The notes under the pieces were generated by a model, which was given only the letters and a program-made list of their open reading frames with translations, ran no database searches and was not told the DNA's origin. Made by a program: the position numbers and the translations under genes. This document shows positions 1-33,502 of a stretch of DNA of 64,000 nt, piece after piece. The first letter of the stretch is position 1; every line of letters begins with the position of its first letter. The DNA comes from Macrocystis pyrifera (taxonomy: Eukaryota; Sar; Phaeophyceae; Laminariales; Laminariaceae), in the NCBI GenBank assembly GCA_031763025.1, contig JASSKH010000023.1, positions 6,971,501 through 7,035,500 of the forward strand, given 5' to 3'.

Positions 1-118
1 AAGTTAGTGGTCAAGTATGCGATGCATCTTGAACCGGCACGAACGAACACCAACTGCTGTACGTATTCTACTGCTGTACCAGTCTGTGGTTCGTACAGCA
101 GTATACGTGGCTAATTTG

Positions 119-590
119 TAGGGCTGGACATTGATTGCACAGCATGTACTGGCAGTATTACGGGGGAACATAGTAATAGTAATCAGGACCAAATACGCTT
201 ATGACAACACTGGATTATATAGTTTTTTTGTCAGCATGACGGGTCCTGATTACTATAGGTCCACCGCATTTCACTTGTTTTACCTGTTCATTTGCGATTA
301 TGTTTGTCTCGGTTTTCCTCTGTCTCACAGCAGTCTGTGACCGCATAATTAGTATGACAACACACACGTCGTAGTAGCCTACTGATTGACCTGGCCAGTA
401 TATTCGCCAGCACTTTTGATCGGACGTACGCCCGAGAAACGTTCCATTATTATAGTACGGAAACCCACCAATTGCGTCCCCGGGGGAGAGGGGAGAGAGG
501 ACGGGCACTACACTGCTGCACTGATTTTGACGACATCAGTATAATCGCTACTGACTGAATCAGCCAGTGCCCATCCCTGTTCACCCTGGC
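119..590. mobile_element. MITE-C copy with internal insertion
   Basis: Left end TAGGGCTGGACATTGATTGC and right end CAGCCAGTGCCCATCCCTG; internal blocks ACTGATTGACCTGGCCAGTA and GATTTTGACGACATCAGTAT are shared with the other copies. MITE-A (157-262) plus about 120 bp of other sequence interrupts it. Confidence 0.6.
157..262. mobile_element. MITE-A copy (diverged), nested in MITE-C
   Basis: TATTACGGGGGAACATAGTA at the left and GGTCCTGATTACTATAGGTC at the right form a degraded palindrome; it interrupts the MITE-C copy at 119-590. Confidence 0.5.
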
Positions 591-610
591 TATTAATAGT
601 TTGCCGTTTC

Positions 611-705
611 AACCCTTTTAGTACCGCAGTCCCGTTTTGGGGACAAATCACTTGGAATTAGAATGGTTCGTCCCCAAATCGGGACTGCGGTACTAAAGGG
701 GTTAA
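611..705. mobile_element. MITE-B copy (palindromic)
   Basis: AACCCTTTTAGTACCGCAGT at the left and ACTGCGGTACTAAAGGGGTT at the right fold on each other, with CCCGTTTTGGGGACAAA / TCCCCAAATCGGG arms and a short centre. Family of ~95 bp hairpin elements. Confidence 0.75.
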
Positions 706-1189
706 ATAAACAAAATGCCGTTACGAGTGATATTGGACTACCGATGTATACGTTCCAATTTTTTCAAGAAACATGCCCCAGCCATGCCTACCGAAACACA
801 CGTTGTCGCACCTGACTCGACCAAAATCTCAAAGATTTACTCGCATGTACAACGAAACAGCACGATAAGGGTTCGTTATTATGCGTGCGTGCAGAGAACC
901 CGTCGGGGCTGGCGTTGGTGCCGTGTGCGTTGAGCGCGGTCGACGAAAGCCGAAGATAATGTTGATTTACACTTGCACATAATTTACACGTCCACAAACG
1001 CTCAACTATGGCCCGCTATATAATATACGCGCTACGAGTAGTATATCATGTATGACCCGCCATCAAGAGGATTTTTTGTCTTTTCTTGAATTACCCAAGG
1101 GAAAAAAAAAAAAAAAAGCCCTCGCCTCATTGTGACACTGCGGCTGGATTTTTGAGCCGATTTTCTCCAAACAAAGAGGACAGACACGA

Positions 1190-1195
1190 TATAAA
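1190..1195 (+). promoter_or_regulatory. Candidate TATA box of the glycosyltransferase/WSC gene
   Basis: TATAAA lies about 310 bp before the chosen ATG. A GTATGT donor at 1322 and a strong pyrimidine tract with acceptor at 1476-1477 would fit a short untranslated first exon. This is inference from motif and position only. Confidence 0.3.
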
Positions 1196-1501
1196 GGGTG
1201 GTTCTGGGAAAGTTGTCGTCGAGATTTTCCCATAGGCGCACCTCTCGGCGTTTGCCCAAATTCCGATTGTCCGAACGTGTGTTTGTTTTCTTGCATGTTA
1301 TATACCTGGTACCAGTACTCGGTATGTTTACACTTCTGCTCGATCAAGAGTGCTTTGTATGTACTACCGTATACCTACCTCGTATAGATCAGCCGGGGCA
1401 GAAAGGCCGGTCGGTCCCCTGCGATATTCATACGCACGTACAACTTTTTTATTTTATTTTGTTCTCCACCCTTGCAGGAGCGCAACCCTCGAGGCCTGCT
1501 G

Positions 1502-23753
<22,252 letters not shown>

Positions 23754-23869
23754 GTACATAAGAGTATGCTTTTTGTTGTTGTTGGATATCGTGTCGGAAG
23801 TTTTGATACGTCGAAGTATCGAGTTTCGGATATCGTTCGGGGTATTAAATATAAGGTGACTTTTTTTCG

Positions 23870-24285
23870 CTTGTTCGGTTCGGTTCGGTCGGTTCGGTTT
23901 GTTGTTGTCCTTTGTTTGTCTCGTGTTTCGCTCGCTTTCTTTGATGTCTTTAGTTTTTGTTTGGCCTCGCTTTGTTTCTTTTGTTTGTTCTTGTTTTTGT
24001 TTTGTTTTGCGTTGTTTCGTTGGTTCTCATTTTTCGTTTGGTCTCTTTTCGTTTCGTTCCGTTTCGTTACGATAGAAACATGTTTCGGTTCGGTTTTGTT
24101 TCGTTTCGTTCCGATACATGTACTGTTTTTTCGTTGTTGCGTCATTTCTTTTTTGTTTTAGTTTGTTTCGTTCGTTTTTTTTTGTTTCGTATAATTTCGT
24201 TTGGTTTTGTTATATTTCGTTTCATTTCTGTTTTTTTTTTTTCGTATCGGCTCGATCCGTTTCGGCTCGGTTTCGTTTCGTGAAT
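23870..24285. repeat. TTCGG/TTTCG pentanucleotide array
   Basis: GGTTCGGTTCGGTCGGTTCG then decayed TTTCG/TTTTG repeats, 115 bp after the glycosyltransferase stop codon. Confidence 0.75.
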
Positions 24286-24289
24286 GGTG

Positions 24290-25010
24290 CTGCGGGCTGT
24301 AGAATTAGTCTCATTACGTCGCCCTCTCTCGCTTTGTCGCGAACGGAGGCGTTTTTATCTTCTCTTTCGCAACTGGATTTAGTATTATTAATAGATAAAA
24401 AAGAGGTTTCGCAAGCCTGGTTGTCCTGGCGGATGTACTAACGCCGTAAAGTAAAACCTGCGACGGAAACCAGCGATGCGGGCTCTGGGGAAGGCTATTA
24501 AATAGATGGCATCTATCTGTGTTGTGTTTTTTTGTTTATATATGGCAAACATACGTGGGCAGCGTGCGGGCTCGTCTCTAGTTTTTTATTCTAAGTATAT
24601 GCTGGTTTCTATCGCGTAAATGCCTGGTGCCTGGAGCGAGTTTTCTTTCTAATGCTTATATGCGAGGCTCTGTTTCTGCGCTGTATGAGTGTGTCCCAGC
24701 TTCCAGGCAGCACTGTCTGTTCGTTTGCTGTACGAGTGTGTCCCAGCTCCAAGGCAGCAATACCTCGGTTCCGAGGTTGGCTGGGTTGTGAACTTGATTG
24801 GTTGCATTGGTTAAGCAATAGGTGGGGGGCTTAGGTGGTCATACGCATTTGATACCGCATCGTGGTTTGTCTGGCTTCGTATCTTGAGGGGGCGTGTTTG
24901 GGGTGGGCCGGGGGGGGGGGGGGGGGGGGGCTTGGGTGGTCTGCGTGATACTGCGGCGCACTTCTGTCTGGTTAGTTAGTGCGCACCGCCACTCGGGTAG
25001 TTTTGACAAG
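24290..25010. other. Intergenic, no gene seen
   Basis: A short direct repeat GTGTGTCCCAGCT...AAGGCAGCA occurs twice at 24690-24760, and a G21-class run at 24910-24930. No coding exon recognised. Confidence 0.5.
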
Positions 25011-25014
25011 GTTA

Positions 25015-25372
25015 TAGATAAAAGAGTGGAGTATACCGGAGGTAAAGTATACCGGAAGTATACTCGGGGCGAAGCGAGTGTACCTGAGGAACGCTCACAA
25101 CTGTTTGAGAGCATACCGGAGGGATGCTTAGGGTTCTATGGTAGTCCACAGCAGGTACCTGGCATACCGGGAGATATCCATTCTCGTAGGGTTAGGAGAG
25201 TATGCCGGAGGTGTACCTCGGGGTTTGTAAGAGTATACATACCAGAGGTGTTATCACCGGTAGGGTTTAGGGAGTATGCCGGAGGCATAGCATACTCGGG
25301 TTTTATGAGTACATATACCGGAGGAGGTATACGTACTCGTGGCATTAAGGGAGCATACCGGAGGTACACGTA
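25015..25372. repeat. TACCGGAGG minisatellite
   Basis: TATACCGGAGGTA-type cores recur about ten times with 25-60 bp spacers such as GGGTTTAGGGAGTATGCCGG. Degenerate. Confidence 0.65.
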
Positions 25373-25379
25373 GGATTCG

Positions 25380-26880
25380 TTGCTGTTCGCGGGGGAACGG
25401 GGGCATAACGTTTCGTTGCGGGGCGATACAACACGTACTTGTGTCGTAGCAGGGTGGAGGTGGTGGTGGTGGTGGTGGCGGTGGGTACGCTTTGTATGCT
25501 GAGCCGAGCGGTTTTGACCTTGTTTTGGTCGTGGGAGCGGTTTCAAGCGAGGAGGTATGGGTGTGCGGCCGGAAGTATTCATCGTTCGGTGCCAAGGTGG
25601 TGGTGATAAGAGAGGAGGAGGACGGGGTGAAGGAGAAGCACTAAAATTGTACCGTTTTTTTTTTTTCGGTGCAGGCTTACAGGGAAGAAAGAGTGAACCA
25701 TTCCTGTTTTGTTTTTTTTTTTTCCTGTTTTCAATGCAAGGGTATTGAAGCGGGGGGGAATAGTGATGCGGTATGTTTTTCAATGTTGTTACTGCTCTGT
25801 CCTGTGTCTTGCAGTTTGAAGCGCATGAGGAAACGTTTTTTTTCTTGTTGTTTACTCGTTTTCAGAAGGACGGTTTTGGTGTAAGTGCACGTACACGTAT
25901 ATATATATATACGTACCAGGTATTTGTACGTAGGCATTTTTGTTTCCGCAGCGGTTTTAGTGTGAACGCAAGGGTCGATTGGTCGATTCATCGTTGTTGG
26001 TCCTTCCTTGCTTTCTTTTTCTTCTTTTCTCAGGTTCACGGCGGTAGGAAAAGCGCGCGTAGTCAGAGCGAGTTAGTTACCTGTATAGCGGTTGCTCAAA
26101 CGAGTTATTAGTCAGTGCTTCCTTCCCCCTGGGACATGCTAGGGTTTAGGGCTACGGTTTAAACTATAGCCCGTATGGAATGGTCAGTCATGTGTGTGCA
26201 TTTTTTTTCTCGCGGTCATGGGCTGAACGAACCTGTTGCCACTGCTCGCTGTTTCTCTATCCTTCCCTGTGACGCTCAAAGGCAGCTTGTTGACCACGCT
26301 GCCAAGTGTCACTCTGTGGGGAACTGTAACGGCCATCTGGGCACCTGTTTGTGTAACCCGAGCGTCCAAGCGGGACCACGTACGGAGTACGAGTGATTTC
26401 ATGGGGTGGGGTGGGGGAGTGGGGAGGTGTCTCTCAAGTTTTTATTTTTTATTTTTTTGTGGACTCTGTACATCCCCCACCCCCGACCTCCCACCCCCCA
26501 GCCTTGCTGCTACCCCTCCGCATCGTCTTCACGAAAAGGCGTTGGTTGCTTCTGTTCTATCGTGGGCACTTCGGTACCTACGGGTACAATGCCACTACGT
26601 GCTGGAATATAGGAACTGTTTGCTTCTTAATATTCTGTCCGATCGGTCCTCATGATTGCGGTAGAGAGGGGTATGAGGGTTGTTTCGGTTTTTGATTCGC
26701 TGGACATCGGGGGGTGTTTGTTACTCCATCATCCCGTTTGGCTTTCGTTTTTACGGCGCACGCGAGGACTAAAACACGAAACGAAACGTGTGCTTATTTC
26801 ACATAGACGGGGGTGTGCTGGTTGCCTGCCAGAGTTTAAGCTTCCCGGTTTAACAACAATACCATACCAACTGAACGGTC
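25380..26880. other. Intergenic, no gene supported
   Basis: Low-complexity stretches and T-runs. A short reading at 26275-26390 (LVDHAAKCHSVGNCNGHLGTCLC) is Cys-rich and EGF-like in spacing but has no matching neighbour exon. Confidence 0.4.
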
Positions 26881-26882
26881 TA

Positions 26883-26965
26883 CCGGATGGGTGGGGTGGT
26901 GGGTGGGTGGGTGGGTGGGTGGGTGGTGGTGTTGGTGGTGGGTGGTGGGTGGTGGTGTTAGTGGT
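26883..26965. repeat. (GGGT)n/(GGT)n G-quadruplex-prone tract
   Basis: GGTGGGTGGGTGGGTGGGTG and following GGTGGTGG repeats meet the four-tract G3+ pattern on the plus strand. Confidence 0.7.
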
Positions 26966-26969
26966 GGTG

Positions 26970-29580
26970 GTCATGGAGTTGGAGCAGGAAAAAGGGGGGG
27001 GAAGGGGGGAAAGGGGGAGGGCTGCAAGCATTTGATTTCCCGCAGCAATAGTTAGTAACCACGTAGACTAGCAATAGTTCGGTGCGGTGTTGGTCGGAGC
27101 ATGTTTCACATTTGTTTGTTCGGAAGAGAGGAATTTAGATGGGGCGTAAAAAGTAATTAACTACCGGTAGTGATTTTGCAAGTAACCCTCCCCCGAACGT
27201 ACACATGCTCACCCTGCCTGGGTGTTCGGCCAATGGCAGGGGTGGAAGAGTTGCAGAGAAAAAATTCGTATGTATACAGCACCTACCCGTGTTTGGGGAA
27301 CCAAGTACAGCATAATGATGTTTGCATTTGATTCAGACTTGGGAAAAGGTTCCTTCTCAGCCTGAACGGTAGGAGTATTTTAGTAGCAGTAGCGATAGGA
27401 GTGGTTGAGAGTGGTTCAGGAAGGCTACATCGCCGCCGATGCTTTGCTTCGAAAAAATAATACACTCTTTTTGTCATCAACGAATGGTGGGTTGGAGTAC
27501 TATTTTATCATCAATGACGGATGGTGGGGCTGGTTATAATACTGTTGTAGCATCGCATCGTAGGTTAATTCGTACATCGTTTGGGATCAACGAGGCCTCT
27601 CTCTGCTGCGGCATGAGATAACACCCATACTTGTTGACCCTTCTCTTATCTCAGTGCCGTCGCTCGTTTGACTCGTATCCTTTCTGCGGGTCCTTTCCTT
27701 CTCTTCCTTACTGTCCCCCCAACTTCTAGCCTACTGGTAGTTAGTTGATGAGGGGTTCTGTTACCGTTGCTTGTCCCGTGGGAACGTCGTGTACGTTTTC
27801 CCAAACCCCTACGGCAGTGATAAGGCGCTTAGGTATGCGGTTGCGGTGTGAGGCACCTTGAACGAACGCGTCTGCCTGGTAGTCGGTACGCAGCCTTTCG
27901 TGGCGTGTCTCCATTAAGGTTCTTCCGGAACTAACATAAGCTCACGTCGTGCTTGAGGGGCGATAAACGCGGAGCTTTTATGTGGGTGGTCCCCCGACAC
28001 TTCCTTTTCCCAGATGCCGCAGCCCGCAACACACTGTAGTACAGTAGTTACCATATGCTTTCGCCTAACGAATCACGCATAACGTCTGCCACAGCAATCG
28101 GCATGTTCTCTGCGTTTCGCTTGGTCCTCGCCCGCCCCCCCGTCCCATTCGTTCCTCGACGTTCAGAGTTGGGGAAGATGGGAACGAAATGCTACTTCTC
28201 GGTGCCTCCGTGTCAGGGTCACGTGCCATACGTTGGCGGGTCCTACCACGTTTGATACGGTACACGGTATACAAATAAATGTATTCGGTAGAGCAAGCTA
28301 TTGCGGGCATCTGAGTTGCGGTGCACTACTCAACACCGTGTGTCGCTATGTACTTGAAGCTGGTGTAGTTTCGATGCGACTGTGACCAGACGAACCCGGC
28401 GAGAGACATGGCAGGCGGAAGGGCAATCAATCGCAACGACGCTTCGGATTGACGGCCTGTCCGTAGTATATACACTCCGTACGGTTTCTACTAGTACCAT
28501 GCGGGTACAAACGTGAAACGGCTGTCGATTCGATGTGATACAGATTTTGATTGGTCAAGATAAGTGTCATGGATGCGTAGGATAGATGCTGGTTCGTGGT
28601 GGCGAAACGTGCGCTTGCTGCTTGTCTGCGCGTGTGCCAACGTGTTCGTGTGTGCGCTCGAGAGCTCTCATGTGCACGATGTAGTTCTTATATGTTGTTT
28701 GGCCACTATCAGTTGTAACCGTACACACTGCACATAAAAGTGGGATTGCGCCTGTCTCGTCATAGTAGTCGCCAGGTGCGTGGCCCGTGCACCTTCCTCC
28801 CTACCCTTGTGTCAACGACAACACGTCACTCTCCCCGCTGTCCTCATTTGCCCAATAAACCTGCATGCGATATGTGTATCGCATATTATTATTATTACTA
28901 TTATTATCCTATTTGCCATCTAACAATGTGAAGCTCTTATTCCAGTCGTATGCTCTACATCAGACGTATAAAAGGGTAACTGTTGTAGAATCCGACGACA
29001 TAAAACACGGAAAAGTGGCCATCAATCGAACCTGAATACTTGACGAAATTAATTCCAAATAATAAATGTAGTCCCCCTGGGTTGATTCATTTGCCTTCCG
29101 ACAATGGTGCAGGGCACTACATTCATTTCTGAAGGAAAAATATTTCAACAAAATTCGTCGAATTCCACCGATCTCATCCAGCCGACTTTCCTTCCCTACG
29201 GACGCTCAATTTTCAATACGCACTTACATACAACAGTACCGCCCTTCACCCGAACATTGTACCCGCTATGATGTCATCATCGGGTTAAACATTGATTGCT
29301 CTATGTTACGTGTTATTATTTGAGTCAGGCTACGGGATAGAGAGGTAGCGCCTGACCTTTCTAAGATTCCTCATTCGACCTTAAGGGAGCTCCATACCTC
29401 AGCCCAAAAACCGTTGGTGAGAAATGATTTTGTAATTTTATGAATTACGTCAGCTGTGAGTTCGACTGATGAGAAATGATTTTTAAGAAAAAAGGTGTGA
29501 CCCGTGTTGGGAAATCCCAAAGCGCCCTAAGTTCATCACGAAAAATAAACGCGACAAAACCCTTGGTATTTGCCAATGTG
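26970..29580. other. Intergenic, no gene supported
   Basis: Mostly unique-looking sequence. 27565-27665 (ACGAGGCCTCT, CTGCTGCGGCATGAGAT) recurs at 50890-50975. No exon with family similarity was recognised. Confidence 0.4.
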
Positions 29581-29584
29581 AAGG

Positions 29585-29880
29585 CGTTGAACGTTTGACG
29601 TCATCGAAGACACGGGCTCGAAACTCATTTCGAACGTTTCTTTTATGGGAACGCATGCATGCGCAGGGTCCCTAGAAACGTGTCTCCCTGGTTCCCCAGG
29701 TATTGAAACGAAGCGGGTAGGTCTGTGTGCGGCCGTATACGGTACCGACGCCCCAAATATCCCGCCGTTCAGAGGGGGGGAGAGTGTTAGAAGGATTGCC
29801 CGGGGCTGGGTAATCGATTGGTCTTTTACCCCTATAGCTCAGTAGGTAACACCTTCACACGAACCAGACAGAGACCGAGA
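29585..29880 (+). mobile_element. tRNA-like SINE unit
   Basis: GACACGGGCTCGAAACTCAT, CCGTATACGGTACCGACGCC, CTGGGTAATCGATTGG and TATAGCTCAGTAGGTAACAC match the 61.7-62.1 kb unit in order and strand. Confidence 0.5.
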
Positions 29881-29974
29881 GACGGGCAGATATAATTTTG
29901 GCCAAAATTTTGCCGAAAGGTGCTGGCGTACGCCGTTTTCCTGGACTTTGGGGGGCGGTCTTCCACTTTTTGAC

Positions 29975-30300
29975 GTTTTCCGAGTTTTCGGGTCGGGGTT
30001 TTTTATGCTCGGTAACTTCCTGACTTTTTTTTTCTTGGGCCGGGTTGGGGATGGTTTATTGCGTATTTTGTCCTGCCTACCAGTGTCGGGGCGGGTCTGG
30101 GTAATCGGGCCACTCGTTTGTGGCACAGGACACGCTTTCGGAGTTGTGGACTGTGTTTAGGTGGTTTTTGGCGTATTCCGTGTTATTTTGCTTCTCGTCC
30201 TACCGATCCCCCCCGCTTGGGAGCCGGGGGCGATCTGGATAAAATTGACTACACCTACTGGAGCACAGGCCCACCATGATTTTTGTGTCTACTTTTCGCT
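29975..30300 (+). repeat. Dispersed repeat shared with 61.5-62.3 kb
   Basis: Two related ~140 bp units: GGCCGGGTTGGGGATGGTTT ... GTCTGGGTAATCGGGCCACT, then GCGTATTCCGTGTTATTTTG ... GGGGCGATCTGGATAAAATT. Both recur on the minus strand near 62.1-62.34 kb and 61.55-61.7 kb. It always occurs beside the tRNA-like unit. Confidence 0.5.
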
Positions 30301-30693
30301 TTTCCGTAGACACTTTCTCGCCCTACCCCCGTCGCCGGTGGCATGGCGATGGCTTTCGTTGACGGTTTATTCAGATCCCTTAAGGTTAGGCCCTCCTTTC
30401 TTTCGCTTTTTTGACGTACCTTGCCGTTCAGAGGCGTGGGAGCGGTTTTTGAGGAGCCGCATCTTCGACTCATGCTCTAGCTCGTGGAATCGGGGTTTCC
30501 ATGAATTTCCCATAATTCTGCATATACGGCTCGTCAGAGTGGGCTAGCGTTATGGTACTGCTTTGAATGAGGCTGAAAGCCCGGTAATTACCCAGGGATC
30601 CCGACCTTGATCATAACATAGCGAGCAGCTTTGTCGTGGCCCGCGTCATTTTCGCAAAACCCATTAAAATTTGCTGGTGTATCGGGACTTTTA

Positions 30694-30804
30694 CTATTAC
30701 GGGGAACCATAGTAAATAGGACCAAATATTGTTAGTAAAAATAGGTCAATATATAGTTTTTTATGTATACCATAGGTCCTATTTACTAGGGATCCCCGTA
30801 ATAA
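30694..30804. mobile_element. MITE-A copy
   Basis: TATTACGGGGAACCATAGTA and TTTACTAGGGATCCCCGTAA ends. Confidence 0.75.
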
Positions 30805-31462
30805 TATCTTACAGGAGTCTCTAAAAAAAGTCGGTTGTTGTGTACGGTACAGGACGCGATCCACGATAGAGGCAGCACATTTCGGCTGATTTTTTTTTCT
30901 GAATGTGACGGGATTCCTAAACCCAAAATCGTCGGAATGCATATCTTGTTCCGAAAAATGACGTTTTTGTATACTTGGGGCCATGGGATTATTTTATCGG
31001 GACTAAATTCGGTTTTTGCTGAAGTCAGGTTTTAGGGTGAGGTGTGGAGCGGAGCCTCAGAAACTTTAGCGTGAACCTCTGTCGCAGAACGCCTCAGAGA
31101 GTTGCTCCCTCCAGGCAACAAACGATCACAAAAAAAGTGACACTCGCAAACCTATCTATCCGGCACATGCGGTGCAAATGCGAGCAGAATACCTAAAATC
31201 AATACCAGGTAATACTTACCAGGTCACTTGGTACACCTATGGTGGTACTAATAATAGCAAATATACCTTCCTGTGATGACAGAGTGCTTGCCCCCCCCCC
31301 CGGTACACGTAGGGAAAAGCTAACAGCCAGCCCGTCGTAAGTTAACGACCAGGTCATGAAAACACAAGGACCAGCCCATCATGAGTGAGCTAACGACCGG
31401 CCTGTGAGAATCCAACGAAACAGACGGTCATACAGGAACAACCAGTAAGTACGCGTACCGTA

Positions 31463-31572
31463 TTACTACGGGGGTCCATACTTAACAGGACCTATGGTGT
31501 ACATAAAACCCATATATTCACCTATTTTTACAAGCAATATTTGGTCCTATTTACTATGGTCCCCCGTAATAG
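31463..31572. mobile_element. MITE-A copy
   Basis: TTACTACGGGGGTCCATACT and TTTACTATGGTCCCCCGTAA ends. Confidence 0.75.
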
Positions 31573-31886
31573 TACGACCAGTAATATTTTTTACTACACG
31601 AGTCTACACGTAGACTAAATACGTTGAACCCAGTCAACAAGTTGCCCGCACGTATTCGTGGCGACGTATGTTGTGACACGAGCTCATTTCCGTAGAAACT
31701 AGACCGTGGTCACCAAACAGGCTGAAGCAAAAGGCGTCTCGATGGGTAACAACAAAACCGGTACCAGGCACAAAAATAGTTCGTGCACAGTACCACGAAA
31801 GGGAACATTAACATTCACCAATGAGCTGTGGTGTGAAATGTACCATCTCTAGTCGTGATAGGAGGTAACGCACACCACGTACAACC

Positions 31887-31955
31887 TATTAATAGATACG
31901 TTATCATTTATTAATAGATACGTTATCATTTATTAATAGATACGTTATCATTGTT
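31887..31955. repeat. 26-bp tandem repeat, three units
   Basis: TATTAATAGATACGTTATCA followed by TT is repeated three times with no visible differences, so it is young. Confidence 0.85.
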
Positions 31956-32439
31956 CTTGCCGTCATTTCTGTGCCAGTGGAGTGATCGCGCATCTCTCGT
32001 CCTGACCCCCCACCCACACGGAATGCGACAATTACCTGATTTCACTCGCCCCTACTCCATCATGGCCCTGAATTGCGAAAATAATTAGCTGCAACCAACG
32101 CTTACATACATCGGGTACAGCGGTGTTGATACCGGTACCTCATCATGCTCGAGTTGTTCTTTCCATTCCTTGCGCTCTTCTTTTCTTTTCTTTTTTCTTT
32201 TTTGGAGTCACGTGCTTTGCGACGTACATAATATTCATCAGAGACCAGGAAAGTTCGTATTATCCTTGTCCCTTTGTTTCGTCATTTCTCATCCCTTCCT
32301 CCTCTTCCTCAGCATGTATGTGTATCCCCAAAACTTGCGTCACGGCACACTCTCACCGCCTCAACCAAAACGAAGAGCAACAGACCGACCACCGCATCCA
32401 TCAGTAAAACACGAAACGCGGGTGCACGTCCGTCCATGC

Positions 32440-32741
32440 TTATCAATCAATCAATCAGCCAATCCACCAAAAGATCGATCGACCCATCGATCGATAAAAA
32501 ATCAGTCAATCAATCAACTAATCAATCAACTAATCAATCAACCCATCAATCAACCAATCAGTCAATCAACAATCAACCGATCGATCAAAATCAACCAATC
32601 AAGCAACCAATCGATTAATCGAATCAATCAAGCAACCGATGGATGGACGAAAAATCAACCAATCGATCAGTCAACCAACTTTATTCAACTAATCAACCAA
32701 TTAGTCAATCGATCAACCAGTTAATCAACCAACCAATCAGC

Positions 32742-32773
<32 letters not shown>

Positions 32774-32790
32774 TGATCAACCAATCGCAA
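32440..32790. repeat. (CAAT)n tetranucleotide array
   Basis: CAATCAATCAAC/CGATCGAT variants over ~350 bp, opening as ATCAATCAATCAATCAGCC. Confidence 0.8.
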
Positions 32791-32799
32791 CATTAAACT

Positions 32800-33400
32800 A
32801 GACAGCAAAAAAAAACTAATCACTCGCTTACGTCAAGCTTTCGGCCACTAATACTCCTACATACGCACGCACAACAGGAGCATCTCCTTCTACGCACCGG
32901 TAAACACGCAAAAGTGAATCGACATAAAAAAAACTTGCGTGGTGCATCAAGCACAATCACACAAAAGTCCGACGGAGGCTCCAATGCACAATCTCATGCC
33001 AAGTGCACAAGCGCGTGTAAAAAGAAAAGAATGCTGCTGCCGCCGCCGCTGCTACTACACAGTTTCCTTGTCATATTCTTCGTGCCGACCTGTCTCCCCT
33101 CCTATGTGCTCCATCCCGCCCCGCCCTCCCCCGACCCCCCCCTCCGCCCACAGTCTTGCTAACACCAAAACCTCCACAACTATTCCCTCCAAACCCCGTT
33201 GATCTCTCAGAGGGCCTTGAGAGACGTCATAGTTTTTGCGTGGAGAACCTGCTACGAAAAGCCCGCAGATCGGTTAGGGAAGACCTCCCTCTCCCCCTCC
33301 CGCCTCCCGCCTCCCCCCCCCTCCCCCTCGCCCCCCCGCCCTTTGGCCACAATCACAATCTCTTACCCGCACACATAAAAAAAATCTGCCCTATAGTACG
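32800..33400. other. Intergenic, no gene supported
   Basis: A- and C-rich sequence with pyrimidine runs at 33100-33190 and 33280-33345. No exon recognised. Confidence 0.4.
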
Positions 33401-33414
33401 TAACTGAATCAAAT

Positions 33415-33482
33415 TTCATCACCATCACTATCACCATCACCATCACCATCACCACCACCACCACCACCACCACCACCACTAC
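33415..33482. repeat. (CACCAT)n/(CACCAC)n array
   Basis: CATCACCATCACCATCACCA then CACCACCACC, starting about 20 bp beyond the stop codon of the Nudix gene, in its probable 3' UTR. Confidence 0.75.
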
Positions 33483-33502
33483 TAGAAAATGTTCTACCCA
33501 TC

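Larger units (their letters stand above)
30310..32420. other. Intergenic, no gene supported
   Basis: Holds two MITE-A copies and the 26-bp tandem. A weak repeat of TAACGACC/AGCCCGTC words lies at 31320-31410. Otherwise nothing recognised. Confidence 0.4.

Noticed and set aside
24910-24932. Long G-run as a poly(C) element tail
   Set aside because: No GTACTCAT or family body next to it; a plain homopolymer.
26275-26390. EGF-like exon (CHSVGNCNGHLGTCLC)
   Set aside because: Only one short Cys-rich stretch with no neighbouring exon or clear splice sites.
29825-29865. tRNA gene at TATAGCTCAGTAGGTAACAC
   Set aside because: Lacks a matching acceptor stem, anticodon arm and downstream box B in place; better read as a repeated SINE-like unit.
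32123-32724. Gln/Asn/Ser-rich open frames
   Set aside because: Translation of the (CAAT)n array.
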